A stretch of DNA of 22,684 nucleotides from the NCBI GenBank assembly GCA_011051925.1, contig DRKE01000317.1, positions 1-22,684 of the forward strand, written 5' to 3'. This stretch comes from Deltaproteobacteria bacterium (lineage in GTDB: Bacteria > Myxococcota_A > UBA9160 > UBA4427). The notes under the pieces were generated by a model. The model was given only the letters and a program-made list of their open reading frames with translations. It searched no databases and had not been told where the DNA came from. The position numbers and the translations under genes are program-made. Shown piece after piece: positions 1 to 7,784 of the stretch (the stretch's first letter is position 1; each line of letters starts with the position of its first letter).

Positions 1-1
1 C

Positions 2-1948
2 GACGATCGCGGCGTGCCGGTCGATTTCGTCGCCCTCGAACCCGAGCCGATCTCCTCCTTCTATGGCTCGGAACGGGAACAAAGGGACCTCGTGGAGATC
101 GAGAACGTTCCGACCTCCCTCGTTTCCGCAATCTACGCAGTCGAGGATCGTCGCTTCGAGGAACACCATGGGGTCGATCCGCGTCGCATCGCGGGGGCGA
201 TGCTCGCCAACCTTCGCGCCGGCGGAATTCGTCAGGGCGGCAGCACCCTCACCCAGCAGCTGGTCAAGAATTTCTTCCTCACGCCCGAGCGCACGCTGCG
301 GCGGAAGCTGACCGAGGCGGTGATGGCGCTGATCGTCGAGGCCCGATACTCGAAGCCACAGATTCTCGAGGCCTATCTGAACGAGATCTACATGGGACGC
401 CGGGGCGCGACGGCGATCCATGGCGTCGGGGAGGCGGCGCGCTTTTTCTTCGGCAAGCGCGTGGCGGATCTGTCGCTCGACGAATCGGCCCTGCTGGCGG
501 CGGTCATCCAGAGTCCCAACGCGATGAGTCCCCATCGCCATCCCGAGCGGGCGCGGCGTCGGCGCGATCTCGTGATCGAATTGATGGAGAAGCAGGGTCG
601 GATCTCACGGGAGGAGGCCCGGCGCGCGCGGGCACGTGATCTGAGCCTGGCTGCGATCTCCCTCGAATCGGGACAGGATCGCTATTTCCTCGACGAGCTG
701 GCGCGTCAGCTTCCCGAGGTCTACGACGCGAAGCTGCTCGCGACCGAAGGATTGCGGATCTACTCGACCCTCGACACGACGATCCAGCGGGCGGCCGTTC
801 GGGCGCTCCAGAGCGGGCTCGAGGATCTCGAGCGTCGTCTCGGCCAGAAGAAACGAAGCGCGGACGGCGGCGCGGACGGTGACGAAGAGGGCGGCCCTCT
901 CCAGGGCTGCCTGCTGGCGATGCGCCCCCAGACGGGTGAGATCCTCGCGATGGTCGGAGGACGGGACTACGCGACCTCCCAATGGAATCGATGCACCCTC
1001 GCCCGTCGTCAGGTGGGCAGTGTCTTCAAGCCGATCGTCTATACGGCGGCCCTGTCGCCCCAATCGGGTCCGCTGCTCACCCTCGCGAGCACCGTCCTCG
1101 ACGAGCCCCTCAAGGTCGAAACCCGGGAGGGCCCGTGGCAACCCGTCAACTACGACAAGAAGTTCCGGGGACCGGTCCTCGTGCGCGACGCGCTCGAACG
1201 ATCGTTGAACGTACCGGCGGCGCGGATCGGACAGGCGGTCGGGATCGGGAAGGTCGTCGAGATGGCACGGCGTCTGGGGATCGAGAGTCGGCTGCCGCCG
1301 GTCCCGAGTCTCGCCCTCGGGACGGCCGAGGTTTCCCCGCTCGAGATCGCGACGGTCTATGCGACCTTTGCGAATGGTGGCTTGCGTCCCACGCCGCGCA
1401 GCTTCATCGGCCTGCTCGACGATCGGGGCATCGGTCAGGAACAATGGCCGCTCGAGGGTGCACGCCGGGTGCTCGATCCGGGGACGGCCTTTCTCACGAC
1501 GTCGTTGCTCGAAGGGGTGGTCGACCGGGGGACGGGTCGCGGGCTCCGCGCGCGGGGCCTGCAAGGACCGATCGCCGGCAAGACCGGCACGACGGACGAC
1601 GAGAACGATCTCTGGTTCGTCGGCTTCACACCGGAGATCGTGGCCGTCGTCTGGATCGGATACGACGAACCCCATGCGATCGGGGTGCCGAGCAGTCGCG
1701 GCGCCCTTCCGATCTGGGCCGATTTCCTGGCCGAGATTTCTGGCAGCCGGGTTCGGGGACATTTTGCCCGCCCGGCGGGAATCGAGCGGGTGGAGATCGA
1801 CCCGGAGACAGGTGCGCGTGCGCTGGCCGGTTGTCCTGGACATCGGCCGGAGTTCTTCCTGGCAGGCACGGCACCGAAGGACACCTGTCCCCGCCGCCCG
1901 AGGCGTGGGCGGAGTTTCTTCGAACGACTTTTCGGGGGCCGCGGCTGA
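2..1948 (+). CDS. mrcB: Penicillin-binding protein 1B-type bifunctional transglycosylase/transpeptidase (5' end missing)
   Basis: Class A PBP that polymerises lipid II and cross-links peptides in the periplasm. The reading frame is open to the left edge, so the GTG at 14 is probably an internal codon and the cytoplasmic tail, membrane anchor and UB2H-like region lie outside the window. Numbering from that GTG: the GT51 glycosyltransferase domain covers about 1-200, with EDRRFEEHHG (Glu44), QGGSTLTQQLVKN at 74-86 and YLNEIYMG (Glu124). The transpeptidase domain has all three active-site motifs: SVFK (Ser336, Lys339), SLN (397-399) and KTG (523-525). The LEPEPISSFYG opening, just before the GT51 domain, is typical of the PBP1b rather than PBP1a branch. 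The C-terminus is short and basic. A TPR lipoprotein gene follows, as expected for a PBP activator. Confidence 0.93.
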   Translation, partial: DDRGVPVDFVALEPEPISSFYGSEREQRDLVEIENVPTSLVSAIYAVEDRRFEEHHGVDPRRIAGAMLANLRAGGIRQGGSTLTQQLVKNFFLTPERTLRRKLTEAVMALIVEARYSKPQILEAYLNEIYMGRRGATAIHGVGEAARFFFGKRVADLSLDESALLAAVIQSPNAMSPHRHPERARRRRDLVIELMEKQGRISREEARRARARDLSLAAISLESGQDRYFLDELARQLPEVYDAKLLATEGLRIYSTLDTTIQRAAVRALQSGLEDLERRLGQKKRSADGGADGDEEGGPLQGCLLAMRPQTGEILAMVGGRDYATSQWNRCTLARRQVGSVFKPIVYTAALSPQSGPLLTLASTVLDEPLKVETREGPWQPVNYDKKFRGPVLVRDALERSLNVPAARIGQAVGIGKVVEMARRLGIESRLPPVPSLALGTAEVSPLEIATVYATFANGGLRPTPRSFIGLLDDRGIGQEQWPLEGARRVLDPGTAFLTTSLLEGVVDRGTGRGLRARGLQGPIAGKTGTTDDENDLWFVGFTPEIVAVVWIGYDEPHAIGVPSSRGALPIWADFLAEISGSRVRGHFARPAGIERVEIDPETGARALAGCPGHRPEFFLAGTAPKDTCPRRPRRGRSFFERLFGGRG

Positions 1949-2000
1949 ATGTCCGAGAAGGGTGATCCACATGACACGGTTCGTGCATCGAGGATCGCTC

Positions 2001-2036
2001 CGTCCGGCGGACGAGAGAACCCCTCATTCGGGGGGT
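2001..2036 (+). terminator. Two short inverted repeats between the PBP and lipoprotein genes
   Basis: CGTCC-GGC-GGACG at 2001-2013 and ACCCC/GGGGT at 2019-2023 and 2032-2036 can each form a small hairpin, the second followed by TATGTTGTG. There is no good T-run, so this could be a weak terminator, an attenuator or chance in GC-rich DNA. Confidence 0.2.
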
Positions 2037-2091
2037 ATGTTGTGACTCTGTTCGCCAGGTGTGCGAGGGTGCGGGGAACGTGATCGATACG

Positions 2092-2601
2092 ATGCGCATC
2101 GCAGGGGTCTGTCTGGTCGTGGGTGGCCTGTTCGCATGCACTGGCCTGATCGCGCGTGCGCCCTTCCGGTCCGGCGAAGAGCCGCTCACGGTCTCAGCCG
2201 CGCTCGGCGAGACCGATCCCACACGGGACGCCTCCCTGCGACTCGTCCTGGCCGGCCTCGACGAAGACACCGCGGGACACCCCGGTCGGGCGTTGGCCAG
2301 CTACCAGCGGGCTGTCCGCGTCGACTCGACGAACCCGTTCGCATACCTCGCGCTGGCACGTCATCATCTGGAATGGGGCTCGCCCGGGCAGGCGAGCGCC
2401 TTTCTCGATCAGGCACGTTCCCTGTTCGAATCCGAGGGGCGCCTCGGCCCTTCGGTCGATGTCTGGGGGATCGGTCTTCGCGCCTGGATCGATCGCGAAC
2501 AGAATCGGGATGAACCCGCCGACCTGCGATTCCAGGTGGCACGCGACCTCGCGCCGGAAATCTGGGAAGATGAACGGCTCTCGGCCGCCGAGCTTCGCTA
2601 G
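2092..2601 (+). CDS. TPR lipoprotein, candidate PBP1b activator (LpoP-like)
   Basis: Predicted 169-residue lipoprotein. From the ATG at 2092 the N-terminus has a hydrophobic signal segment ending in the lipobox LFAC (lipidated Cys16), followed by Thr rather than Asp, which in enterics would favour the outer membrane. About residues 45-115 read as tetratricopeptide repeats: helix pairs with GRALASYQRAVRVDSTNPFA and the following AYLALARHHLEWGSPGQASAFLDQA type spacing. A GTG at 2080 (GCGGGGAAC just upstream) is an alternative start that keeps the signal segment. In Pseudomonas, the PBP1b activator LpoP is a TPR lipoprotein encoded beside its PBP; the same arrangement here (131 to 143 bases after the PBP stop, same strand) suggests the same role. 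That function is inference from context and architecture, not from a sequence match I can verify. Confidence 0.75.
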   Translation: MRIAGVCLVVGGLFACTGLIARAPFRSGEEPLTVSAALGETDPTRDASLRLVLAGLDEDTAGHPGRALASYQRAVRVDSTNPFAYLALARHHLEWGSPGQASAFLDQARSLFESEGRLGPSVDVWGIGLRAWIDREQNRDEPADLRFQVARDLAPEIWEDERLSAAELR

Positions 2602-2609
2602 AGGCCCGC

Positions 2610-3119
2610 ATGAACGCGAAGCAATCGAGCTTTCTTCCCCTCGCCGCGGTGATCGTCGCGATCGACCAGCTCGGGAAACTCCATGCGAGCCGATCGATCG
2701 AGGTCGGCGCGCGGGTTCCCCTGGTCGGGGACTTCGTGGCGCTGACCCATCTTCCCTCGGCCGGCGGGGCGCTGGGACTCTTTCGGAACTGGAGCCCGAC
2801 GCTGCAGCTCGCGGGTTTCGCCCTGCTTTCGATCGTGGCCCTCGCCGTCATCATCACGTTCTATCGTGGTCTGGCCCCTGGGGAGCGCGGGAGTGCCGCG
2901 GCGCTGGGTGCAATCCTGGGCGGAATCGTGAGCAACGGAATCGACCGGGTTCGCTACGGTTCCGGGATCGACTTCATCCATCTCGGTTCGATCGAAACGG
3001 ATGGCATTCCCGATTTCAACCTGGCCGATGTCGCGATCGTGTTGGGGGTCGCGACCCTCATCATCGAGTTGTTGGCGACGGAGATGGCCGCACGCGCTTC
3101 CGAACGCCCGCGTCCGTAG
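2610..3119 (+). CDS. lspA: Lipoprotein signal peptidase II (divergent LspA)
   Basis: Inner-membrane aspartyl protease that removes the signal peptide from diacylglyceryl-prolipoproteins. At 169 residues with four predicted membrane segments (about 8-22, 66-85, 94-108, 141-156) it has family size. Conserved family elements seen are Asp19-x3-Lys23 (IDQLGK), Asn109-x2-Asp112-Arg113 (SNGIDR), Asp121 in GIDF, and FNLAD with Asn137 and Asp140; Asp121 and Asp140 match the catalytic pair. The usual N-x-G-A-A-F segment between the first two helices is PSAGGALGLF here, so the normally conserved Asn is replaced. The ATG lies eight bases after the lipoprotein stop, so the two are probably co-transcribed. 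It may be a specialised paralogue rather than the housekeeping LspA. Confidence 0.85.
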   Translation: MNAKQSSFLPLAAVIVAIDQLGKLHASRSIEVGARVPLVGDFVALTHLPSAGGALGLFRNWSPTLQLAGFALLSIVALAVIITFYRGLAPGERGSAAALGAILGGIVSNGIDRVRYGSGIDFIHLGSIETDGIPDFNLADVAIVLGVATLIIELLATEMAARASERPRP

Positions 3120-3603
3120 TTTCGGGCCATATTAGGCGAAGCCTGCTTTCGGGTTTCCTTTTTCGAACGACGACGTACGATCGTCGACGGAACGGAGAGG
3201 GGCACCCGGATTTTTTCCCTCACCGCGTTTCTTCCCGATCCCAACGAAATGCCTTTGGGTACGCAGGGCTGCAATCGATCGATCAGACACAGATGTGCGT
3301 ATATCCGGATTTTGTCGCGTGGTGAGCCCTCGAACTCGTTGACATCTCTCCGAGCATTGCGTTAAAAATTGCCTACCCCCTGGGCCTCGCGGATCGAATC
3401 ATTCATCAGTCTGGATCCTTGAGCTCGAGTTCTGTTGGCGCCTCCGAAGCGAAGATCCAAGTCGTCGCGGTTGAAGTGGAAGCGTCGAATTCGTCTTCGA
3501 GGGAGCGATTGGACCTGGGACGGGAACGACCTGTTTCCGATCGCCGGTTCCCGGCATTCATCAGGGGGTGAAAAACGGGTACGAAGCATCAGGGGGAAAT
3601 GCG
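3120..3603. other. Intergenic region between lspA and the IclR gene
   Basis: 484 bases without a convincing gene. It holds a small AGGC-GAA-GCCT inverted repeat (3134-3144) followed by TTTCCTTTTT, a possible weak lspA terminator; palindromes ATCGATCGAT (about 3273-3282) and ATCCGGAT (about 3303-3310); a sigma70-like promoter at 3339-3368; and a long leader of some 230 bases up to the IclR start. CATCAGGGGG occurs twice just before the IclR gene (around 3558 and 3587); the second copy acts as part of the ribosome-binding site. Confidence 0.5.
3339..3368 (+). promoter_or_regulatory. Predicted sigma70 promoter of the IclR/acyl-CoA dehydrogenase operon
   Basis: TTGACA (3339-3344, perfect -35) is followed after 18 bases by TAAAAA (3363-3368, four of six -10 positions). 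The palindrome ATCCGGAT sits about 29 bases upstream of the -35 and could be an operator. The leader to the ATG at 3604 would be about 230 bases. Confidence 0.5.
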
Positions 3604-4455
3604 ATGCCGAAGAGTTCCAGCAAGCCGAAGAGTGAGTACGCGATCCAGACCGTGACGAACGCTCTACGCATGTTGGAAGTCTTCCATACCGAATCCGAAA
3701 TGGGTGTGAGCGATCTCGCCAGGCGCCTCGGACTCCACAAGAACAACGCTTTTCGCCTCCTGGCGACCCTCGAGCTGGCGGGATACGTCCAACAGACCCC
3801 GTCGACCGAGCTCTACCATCTCGGTCCCCGCTGTCTCGAACTCGGGCATGCCTTCGAGAAGAGTCACAGCCTGATGAGCCAGGCGCGCCCGATTCTCGAG
3901 GACCTGGCGCGCGAGACCGGAGAGACGGCCCATCTGGGCGTCTTGCGGGGCGAAGAGGTCGTCCATCTCGATGGTGTCCTTCCCGAACAACTCGTGTTGA
4001 CGGGGCTGCGGGTCGGAGAGCGGCTTCCCGCCCACTGCACGGCACTCGGAAAGGTCCTCCTGGCAGGCGCGATCGCGGATGGGGCTTTGACGGTGCCGGC
4101 CGAGGGTGCTTTCGATGCCGAAGGGAAGCCGGGCGGCGCGGCTTCGGGTGGACCGGAAATCGCAGGCCGGACCCTTCGGCGCTACACGGAGTCGACCCTG
4201 GTCGACGGCGCGAAGCTCGCCGATGCGCTGCGGGGCATCTCGCTACAGGGCTATGCGTCGGACCTCGAGGAATACGCCCCGGGTCTTCGCTGCGTCGCGG
4301 CACCCGTTCGGGATGCCAGCGCCCGCGTGATCGCCGCCCTGTCCCTTTCCGGACCGAGTCTGCGCCTGACCGACGAGGTTCTCCACGGCGCCGCCGCGCG
4401 CGCAGTCACGGCCGCTGCGACCCGGGTGTCGCGAAAAATGGGGTCGCCCATCTGA
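3604..4455 (+). CDS. IclR-family transcriptional regulator
   Basis: 283-residue DNA-binding regulator. The N-terminal winged helix-turn-helix is at about residues 12-72 (YAIQTVTNALRMLEVF, then GVSDLARRLGLHKNNAFRLL), and the effector-binding domain follows (ARPILEDLARETGETAHLG to about 265, with GLRCVAAPVRDASARVIAALSLSGPS). I chose the ATG at 3604 because AGGGGGAA (3591-3598) is well spaced before it; an upstream in-frame GTG at 3568 has its G-run directly against it. The effector domain carries a Gly/Ala/Glu-rich stretch of about 30 residues (EGAFDAEGKPGGAASGGPE) after the TALGKVLLAG helix that typical family members lack. The stop TGA overlaps the next ATG (TGATG), so regulator and acyl-CoA dehydrogenase are translationally coupled and probably share control. 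The effector is unknown. Confidence 0.92.
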   Translation: MPKSSSKPKSEYAIQTVTNALRMLEVFHTESEMGVSDLARRLGLHKNNAFRLLATLELAGYVQQTPSTELYHLGPRCLELGHAFEKSHSLMSQARPILEDLARETGETAHLGVLRGEEVVHLDGVLPEQLVLTGLRVGERLPAHCTALGKVLLAGAIADGALTVPAEGAFDAEGKPGGAASGGPEIAGRTLRRYTESTLVDGAKLADALRGISLQGYASDLEEYAPGLRCVAAPVRDASARVIAALSLSGPSLRLTDEVLHGAAARAVTAAATRVSRKMGSPI

Positions 4456-5594
4456 TGGATTTCGAACTCGACGACGCCCTTCTCAGTCTCCAGGAGACGG
4501 CTCGCCGCTTTGCCGACGAAGAAGTCATTCCGGTCGCGGCGCAATACGACGCCAGCGGCGAATTTCCCCGGGAGATCCTGCGCAAGGCCTGGGAACTCGA
4601 CCTTTCCCACACCTTCATTCCCGAGGAACACGGTGGTGTCGGCCTGTCCGTTCTCGGCTCGTGCGTCGCCGTCGAAGAGGTTTCCCGGGGCTGTTCGGGG
4701 ATCACGACCTCGATGATCAGCAACGATCTCGGGCTGACGCCGATCCTGGTCGGCGGGACCGAGGAGCAGAAACGCGAATGGCTCGCGCCCTGCAGCGAGG
4801 AGTTCAAGGTCTTCGCCTTCTGTCTTTCCGAACCGGGTGCGGGATCGGACGTCGCCGGACTCCAGCTGCACGCGGAGAAGGACGGGGACCATTACATCCT
4901 GAATGGAACGAAGGCGTGGATCACGAATGGCGGCGTTGCGGATCTCTATACGGTCTTCGCCACCCTCGATCGCTCGAAGCGCCACGCGGGGATCTGTGCC
5001 TTCGTGCTCTCCCGCGATACGCCGGGTCTCACGCCGGGGAAGAAGGAAGACAAGATGGGTCAGCGCGCGAGTGACACTTGCGTGATCCATTTCGACAACG
5101 TGCGCGTCCCCGCCCGCCAGCGTCTGGGCGAAGAGGGCCAGGGTTTCAAGATCGCGATGGCGACCCTGGATCGCACGCGACCCCTGATCGGGGCGCTCGC
5201 GACGGGCATCGCGCGTCGAGCCCTCGAAGAAAGCCTGGCCTACTCGAAGGAGCGGAAGGCCTTCGGTCAGCCGATCGGGGAGTTCCAGGCCGTCCAGTTC
5301 ATGCTGGCGGACATGGCGAAGGACATCGAAGCGGGGCGGTTGTTGACCTGGCAGAGCGCGTGGCTGCTCGATCAGGGCCGACCCGCCTCGAAGCAGTCGT
5401 CGATGGCCAAGTGTTTCGCGACCGATTCGGCCATGCGGGCGACGACCGATGCGGTCCAGATCTTCGGCGGAAACGGCTACACGAAGGAATACCCCGTCGA
5501 GAAGCTGATGCGCGACGCCAAGCTGATGCAGATCTACGAGGGGACGAACCAGATCCAGCGCGTCGTGATCGCCCGCGAGCTGGGGCGGGACTAG
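4455..5594 (+). CDS. Acyl-CoA dehydrogenase
   Basis: 379-residue FAD enzyme that oxidises an acyl-CoA to the trans-2-enoyl-CoA, passing electrons to ETF. All three domains are present: the helical N-terminal domain (1-120), the beta domain with the FAD-contacting LSEPGAGSD (124-132) and WITNGG, and the C-terminal helical domain with RKAFGQPIGEFQAVQF, FGGNGYTKEYPVEKLMRDAK and YEGTNQIQ. Glu362 in YEGT is at the position of the catalytic base of short- and medium-chain and butyryl-CoA enzymes; isovaleryl-CoA dehydrogenases carry it elsewhere. Length is normal for the family. The start ATG overlaps the IclR stop by one base, so the substrate is probably linked to the ligand of that regulator. Chain length or branched-chain specificity cannot be decided from sequence alone. 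Confidence 0.95.
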   Translation: MDFELDDALLSLQETARRFADEEVIPVAAQYDASGEFPREILRKAWELDLSHTFIPEEHGGVGLSVLGSCVAVEEVSRGCSGITTSMISNDLGLTPILVGGTEEQKREWLAPCSEEFKVFAFCLSEPGAGSDVAGLQLHAEKDGDHYILNGTKAWITNGGVADLYTVFATLDRSKRHAGICAFVLSRDTPGLTPGKKEDKMGQRASDTCVIHFDNVRVPARQRLGEEGQGFKIAMATLDRTRPLIGALATGIARRALEESLAYSKERKAFGQPIGEFQAVQFMLADMAKDIEAGRLLTWQSAWLLDQGRPASKQSSMAKCFATDSAMRATTDAVQIFGGNGYTKEYPVEKLMRDAKLMQIYEGTNQIQRVVIARELGRD

Positions 5595-5616
5595 CCGCCG
5601 TCTTCGTCCTTGTTCC
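5584..5616 (+). terminator. Candidate terminator of the acyl-CoA dehydrogenase transcript
   Basis: GGCGG (5584-5588) and CCGCC (5595-5599) form a five-pair stem with loop GACTAG that includes the stop codon, followed by a T-rich stretch GTCTTCGTCCTTGTTCC. Short stem, so only moderate support. Confidence 0.35.
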
Positions 5617-6017
5617 GCTCGTCCCGCGATCACGCTCCGCCGGTCGCGGATGCCCGACTGATTCGTGTGGGCGCTGTACCTTGCTGATCGCATCGAGGGA
5701 CGTCCCGTGCGTGGATTGTGGAGCGGGACTTCGTGTTTGGATGGGAGAGTTGCCGCCGGGTGGGGGACCGTTCTCCGGGTTCCGGTCGGGAGCTCCGATC
5801 GGGGGCCCCAGCGCGGCGCGATGCGGGCTTCGATCGGCCTTCGACATCGAATCGGGCAGTTGATAGAATCGACGACCCTTTGCAGGACCGTCGTGCAGGG
5901 CTGCCGACGGATCTGTGAACGCCATTGCGTGATGGATGAAATCGCGAACAGCCACTGCTTCGATCCACTGCGCCAACCCGGCGCGCCGACGCGGCCCGCC
6001 AAGCAAAGGATCCCTCC
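5595..6017. other. Intergenic region before the malic enzyme gene
   Basis: 423 bases. Short open frames here have no recognisable protein pattern and no good ribosome-binding site. A sigma70-like promoter at 5841-5869 leaves a leader of about 140 bases before maeB. I see no riboswitch I can name. Confidence 0.5.
5841..5869 (+). promoter_or_regulatory. Predicted sigma70 promoter of maeB
   Basis: TCGACA (5841-5846) and TAGAAT (5864-5869) each match the consensus at five of six bases and are separated by exactly 17 bases. It points towards maeB, whose GTG start is at 6018. Confidence 0.6.
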
Positions 6018-7304
6018 GTGAGTCTCAACGAAGATGCCCTCGAATATCATGCTACGGGTCGACCCGGCAAGGTGAAGGTCGTTCCGACCACGCCGTGTGT
6101 CACGGCCGACGATCTTTCCCTGGCCTACTCGCCCGGCGTGGCCGCGCCTTGTCTCGAGATCGAGAAGAATCCCGACGACGTGTACAAGTACACGGCCAAG
6201 GGGAATCTCGTCGCCGTCATCAGCAACGGAAGCGCGGTCCTCGGCCTCGGCAACATCGGCGCACTCGCCGGAAAGCCCGTGATGGAGGGGAAGGGTGTTC
6301 TCTTCAAGCGCTTTGCCGACATCGACGTGTTCGACATCGAGGTCGACAGTCAGGATCCCGCGGAGATCATCCGCTTCTGCGAGCTGATCGCGCCGACCTT
6401 CGGCGGGATCAATCTCGAGGACATCCGCGCGCCGGAGTGTTTCGAGATCGAAGAGAAGCTGAAGGAAAGTCTCGACATCCCGGTCTTCCATGACGATCAG
6501 CACGGAACGGCGATCATCTCCGCGGCGGCTCTTCTCAACGGTCTCCAGATCCAGGACAAGAAGATCGAGGAAGTGAAGATCGTCTTTTCGGGTGCGGGTG
6601 CCGCCGCGATTTCCTGCGCGAAGCTCTACAAGGATGTCGGCGTCAAGGCCGAGAACATCATCATGTGCGACAGCCGTGGCGTCATGTGGGAGGGGCGCGG
6701 CGAAGGCTACAACAAGTACAAGGACGAGTTCGTCGTCGAGACCGACGCACGAACGCTCGAGGACGCGATGGTCGGTTGTGACGTCTTCGTGGGTCTCTCC
6801 CAGAAGGGGCTGGTCACGGCCGACATGGTGAAGTCGATGGCCGATCGGCCGATGATCTTCGCGATGGCGAATCCCGATCCGGAGATCACGCCACCCGAAG
6901 TCAAGGCGATCCGATCGGATGCGATCTGTGCCACCGGCCGATCCGACTATGCCAATCAGGTCAACAACGTGCTCGGTTTTCCCTTCATCTTCCGGGGCGC
7001 GCTCGACGTGCGAGCCAGCAAGATCAACGAGGAGATGAAGCTGGCGGCGACCCATGCCCTGGCCGAGCTGGCACAGCGCGGCGAAGCGGTCCCCGAGGCC
7101 GTGAAGACGGCCTACCCGGGGGAGGCATTCGATTTCGGCCCCGACTACATCATTCCGAAGCCCTTCGATCCGCGCGTGCTGCTCTATGTCGCGCCAGCCG
7201 TGGCGAAGGCCGCGATGGACTCGGGTGTCGCGCGCGAGCCGATCGATCTTCGCGACTACGAATCGCAGCTCAACCAGAAGCTCGGCGAGATCGCCGCGCT
7301 CTAG
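6018..7304 (+). CDS. maeB: Malic enzyme (oxaloacetate-decarboxylating), single-domain MaeB type
   Basis: Converts malate to pyruvate and CO2 with reduction of NAD(P), feeding pyruvate and reducing power. The 428-residue protein has the N-terminal malic domain with SLAYSPG (Tyr37), GKG (Lys92), EDI (Glu134, Asp135) and FHDDQHGTA (Asp159, Asp160), then the nucleotide-binding domain with GAGAAA (192-197) and ATGRSDYANQVNN. It ends after the NAD(P) domain, so it lacks the phosphotransacetylase-like extension of E. coli MaeB. Start: GTG at 6018 with AAAGGA (6005-6010) seven bases upstream, giving the usual family N-terminus (SLNEDALEYHATGRPGK). NAD versus NADP preference cannot be read reliably. 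The SRPBCC gene follows after 23 bases. Confidence 0.95.
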   Translation: MSLNEDALEYHATGRPGKVKVVPTTPCVTADDLSLAYSPGVAAPCLEIEKNPDDVYKYTAKGNLVAVISNGSAVLGLGNIGALAGKPVMEGKGVLFKRFADIDVFDIEVDSQDPAEIIRFCELIAPTFGGINLEDIRAPECFEIEEKLKESLDIPVFHDDQHGTAIISAAALLNGLQIQDKKIEEVKIVFSGAGAAAISCAKLYKDVGVKAENIIMCDSRGVMWEGRGEGYNKYKDEFVVETDARTLEDAMVGCDVFVGLSQKGLVTADMVKSMADRPMIFAMANPDPEITPPEVKAIRSDAICATGRSDYANQVNNVLGFPFIFRGALDVRASKINEEMKLAATHALAELAQRGEAVPEAVKTAYPGEAFDFGPDYIIPKPFDPRVLLYVAPAVAKAAMDSGVAREPIDLRDYESQLNQKLGEIAAL

Positions 7305-7327
7305 CCGGAGCGGATGGAGGGCTCCTC

Positions 7328-7780
7328 ATGGGCATCGGAATCAGTCCCCTCCATGTCCGCCGGAGCGGTCTGATCCAGGCGACGCCCGAACGCGTCTGGG
7401 CGGAATTCGATTCTTTCGATCGGTTTGCGGCCTGGTTCGGTCTGGGCCAGCGACTCGAGATCTACCAGCCCGAAACAGGCGGTGAAGTCCTGCTGAGCGT
7501 CGAGATCGATGGCGTGGAGCGCCCGTTCGGGGGACCGATCCTGATCTTCGATGCGGCACGCGAGCTGACGTTCTCGAACAACTGGAAATCGGAGGGGTGG
7601 ATCGTTCCGACCCTGATCACGCTCCGCCTGACACCTCTCTACGAGTGCTGTCATGTGGAGCTCTTCCATCATGGCTTCGAGCGACTGGGCCGGGACGCCG
7701 GCGTCCAGCTACAGGGCTACGAAGCGGGCTGGACCTCGCGACATCTCGAAGCCCTCAAGGCGATCGTCGAGTCGGGTTAG
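7328..7780 (+). CDS. SRPBCC-family (START/Bet v1-like, AHSA1-type) protein
   Basis: 150-residue protein with the pattern of the polyketide-cyclase/AHSA1 fold: a first strand (VRRSGLIQATPERVWAEF) leading into helices (FDRFAAWFGL), several hydrophobic strands (GGEVLLSVEIDG, ELTFSNNW, TLITLRLTP) and a long C-terminal helix (GWTSRHLEALKAIVESG). The family makes a ligand-binding cavity; no specific ligand or catalytic residue can be assigned. Start ATG with GGAGG (7316-7320) seven bases upstream. It follows maeB closely and probably shares its transcript. Its stop lies only four bases from the stop of the convergent lipoprotein gene. Confidence 0.8.
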   Translation: MGIGISPLHVRRSGLIQATPERVWAEFDSFDRFAAWFGLGQRLEIYQPETGGEVLLSVEIDGVERPFGGPILIFDAARELTFSNNWKSEGWIVPTLITLRLTPLYECCHVELFHHGFERLGRDAGVQLQGYEAGWTSRHLEALKAIVESG

Positions 7781-7784
7781 GCGG

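Noticed and set aside
605..1972. 455-codon minus-strand frame opposite the PBP gene
   Set aside because: Shadow of the strongly supported PBP transpeptidase domain.
3205..3222. T-run GATTTTTTCCC as a terminator of lspA
   Set aside because: No adequate stem immediately precedes it; only GAGGG/CCCTC flank it, with the T-run inside the loop.
3568..3603. GTG at 3568 as the IclR start
   Set aside because: The G-run touches the start codon, and the ATG at 3604 has a properly spaced AGGGGGAA. The extra residues are not family-like.
4251..7055. 934-codon open frame on the minus strand opposite the IclR, acyl-CoA dehydrogenase and malic enzyme genes
   Set aside because: Composition is typical of an antisense shadow in GC-rich DNA. 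The opposite strand carries three clear protein families with good starts.
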